This document shows, one piece after another, positions 63,968 to 64,000 of a DNA stretch of 64,000 bases. The DNA lies in contig DAOSDY010000003.1 in the NCBI GenBank assembly GCA_035362835.1, forward strand, positions 358,059 to 422,058. Reading direction: 5' to 3'. Origin of the DNA: Melioribacteraceae bacterium (GTDB lineage: Bacteria; Bacteroidota; Ignavibacteria; Ignavibacteriales; Melioribacteraceae). Made by a program: the position numbers and the translations under genes. Under the pieces are notes generated by a model. That model was not told the origin of the DNA. It was given only the letters and a program-made list of their open reading frames with translations, and made no database searches. Position 1 is the stretch's first letter; each line of letters starts with the position of its first letter.

Positions 63968-63985
63968 AGGCATACACTATGTCAA
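63956..63985 (-). promoter_or_regulatory. Sigma-70-like promoter of lexA
   Basis: Minus-strand TTGACA (63980-63985) and TATATT (63956-63961) with an 18-base spacer, about 25 bases upstream of the lexA ATG. The -10 lies inside the inverted repeat at 63946-63967. Confidence 0.7.
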
Positions 63986-64000
63986 GAGAAATTTTCTGGG

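Noticed and set aside
1..64000. Mobile element, prophage or defence island
   Set aside because: No transposase, integrase, phage structural gene, direct repeats or restriction genes were seen. All genes are core or signalling.

Overview
The window looks like a chromosomal segment from a Gram-negative, AT-rich member of the Bacteroidota/Ignavibacteriota-Chlorobi side of the tree, most probably an Ignavibacteria-type organism. The reasons are an LpxC-FabZ fusion, two tandem OmpH/Skp genes after bamA, a two-gene FeoB, an Mrp protein without the CxxC, and multidomain SpoIIE-type phosphatases. Several genes have clear Shine-Dalgarno sequences, and several promoters resemble TTGACA/TATAAT. Both features argue against a typical Bacteroidia genome. 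The lineage is inferred from gene content, not from a marker-gene search. I saw no rRNA, tRNA, CRISPR array, insertion sequence or prophage; the segment is dense core genome.

Layout. Bases 1-8945 (minus): one transcription unit with a GH2-like membrane protein, smc, an MtnX-like phosphatase, a PEMT/ICMT-type methyltransferase, lpxB and a partial acyltransferase. Bases 8992-11135 (minus): mrp, a NifU-domain scaffold and tpiA. Bases 11253-16022 (plus): an iron/manganese uptake operon with a DtxR/MntR regulator, a membrane-anchored DtxR-FeoA-FeoA protein, FeoB split into GTPase and permease genes, and an outer-membrane protein. Bases 16023-22108 (minus): ppk1, a dCMP deaminase, an orphan histidine kinase, purA and a STAS protein. 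Bases 22296-31426 (plus): a signalling operon with an ECF sigma factor under its own ECF-like promoter, an unknown single-pass membrane protein, three SpoIIE/PP2C phosphatases, a STAS anti-anti-sigma protein and an RsbW-like kinase, closed by a strong terminator. Bases 31443-41331 (minus): secDF, the rpsF-ssb-rpsR-rplI operon, hppA-pth-rplY-prs and a lipoprotein. A zinc-ribbon gene lies at 41458 (plus). Bases 41719-62602 (minus): a very long envelope-biogenesis run from uppS and bamA through skp, lpxD, lpxC-fabZ, lpxA, heptose genes and tamB to a peptidase-propeller-barrel protein. Bases 62649-63985 (minus): lexA with two small unknown genes.

How the genes fit together. Much of the minus strand builds the outer membrane: lipid A (lpxA, lpxB, lpxC, lpxD), LPS core heptose (rfaE1, rfaE2), protein insertion (bamA, skp, tamB), the carrier lipid (uppS) and export (secDF). 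The iron operon pairs two metal-sensing proteins with the transporter. The best candidate for an undescribed system is the 22.3-31.4 kb cluster, where a partner-switching module (PP2C phosphatases, STAS protein, HATPase kinase) is co-transcribed with an ECF sigma factor that has no recognisable anti-sigma partner. Other unusual items are the membrane-tethered DtxR-FeoA protein, a GH2 domain lacking its acid/base Asn-Glu, a zinc-peptidase/TolB-propeller/outer-membrane-barrel protein, an SSB without its usual C-terminal tip, and a small WYL-like protein behind LexA.
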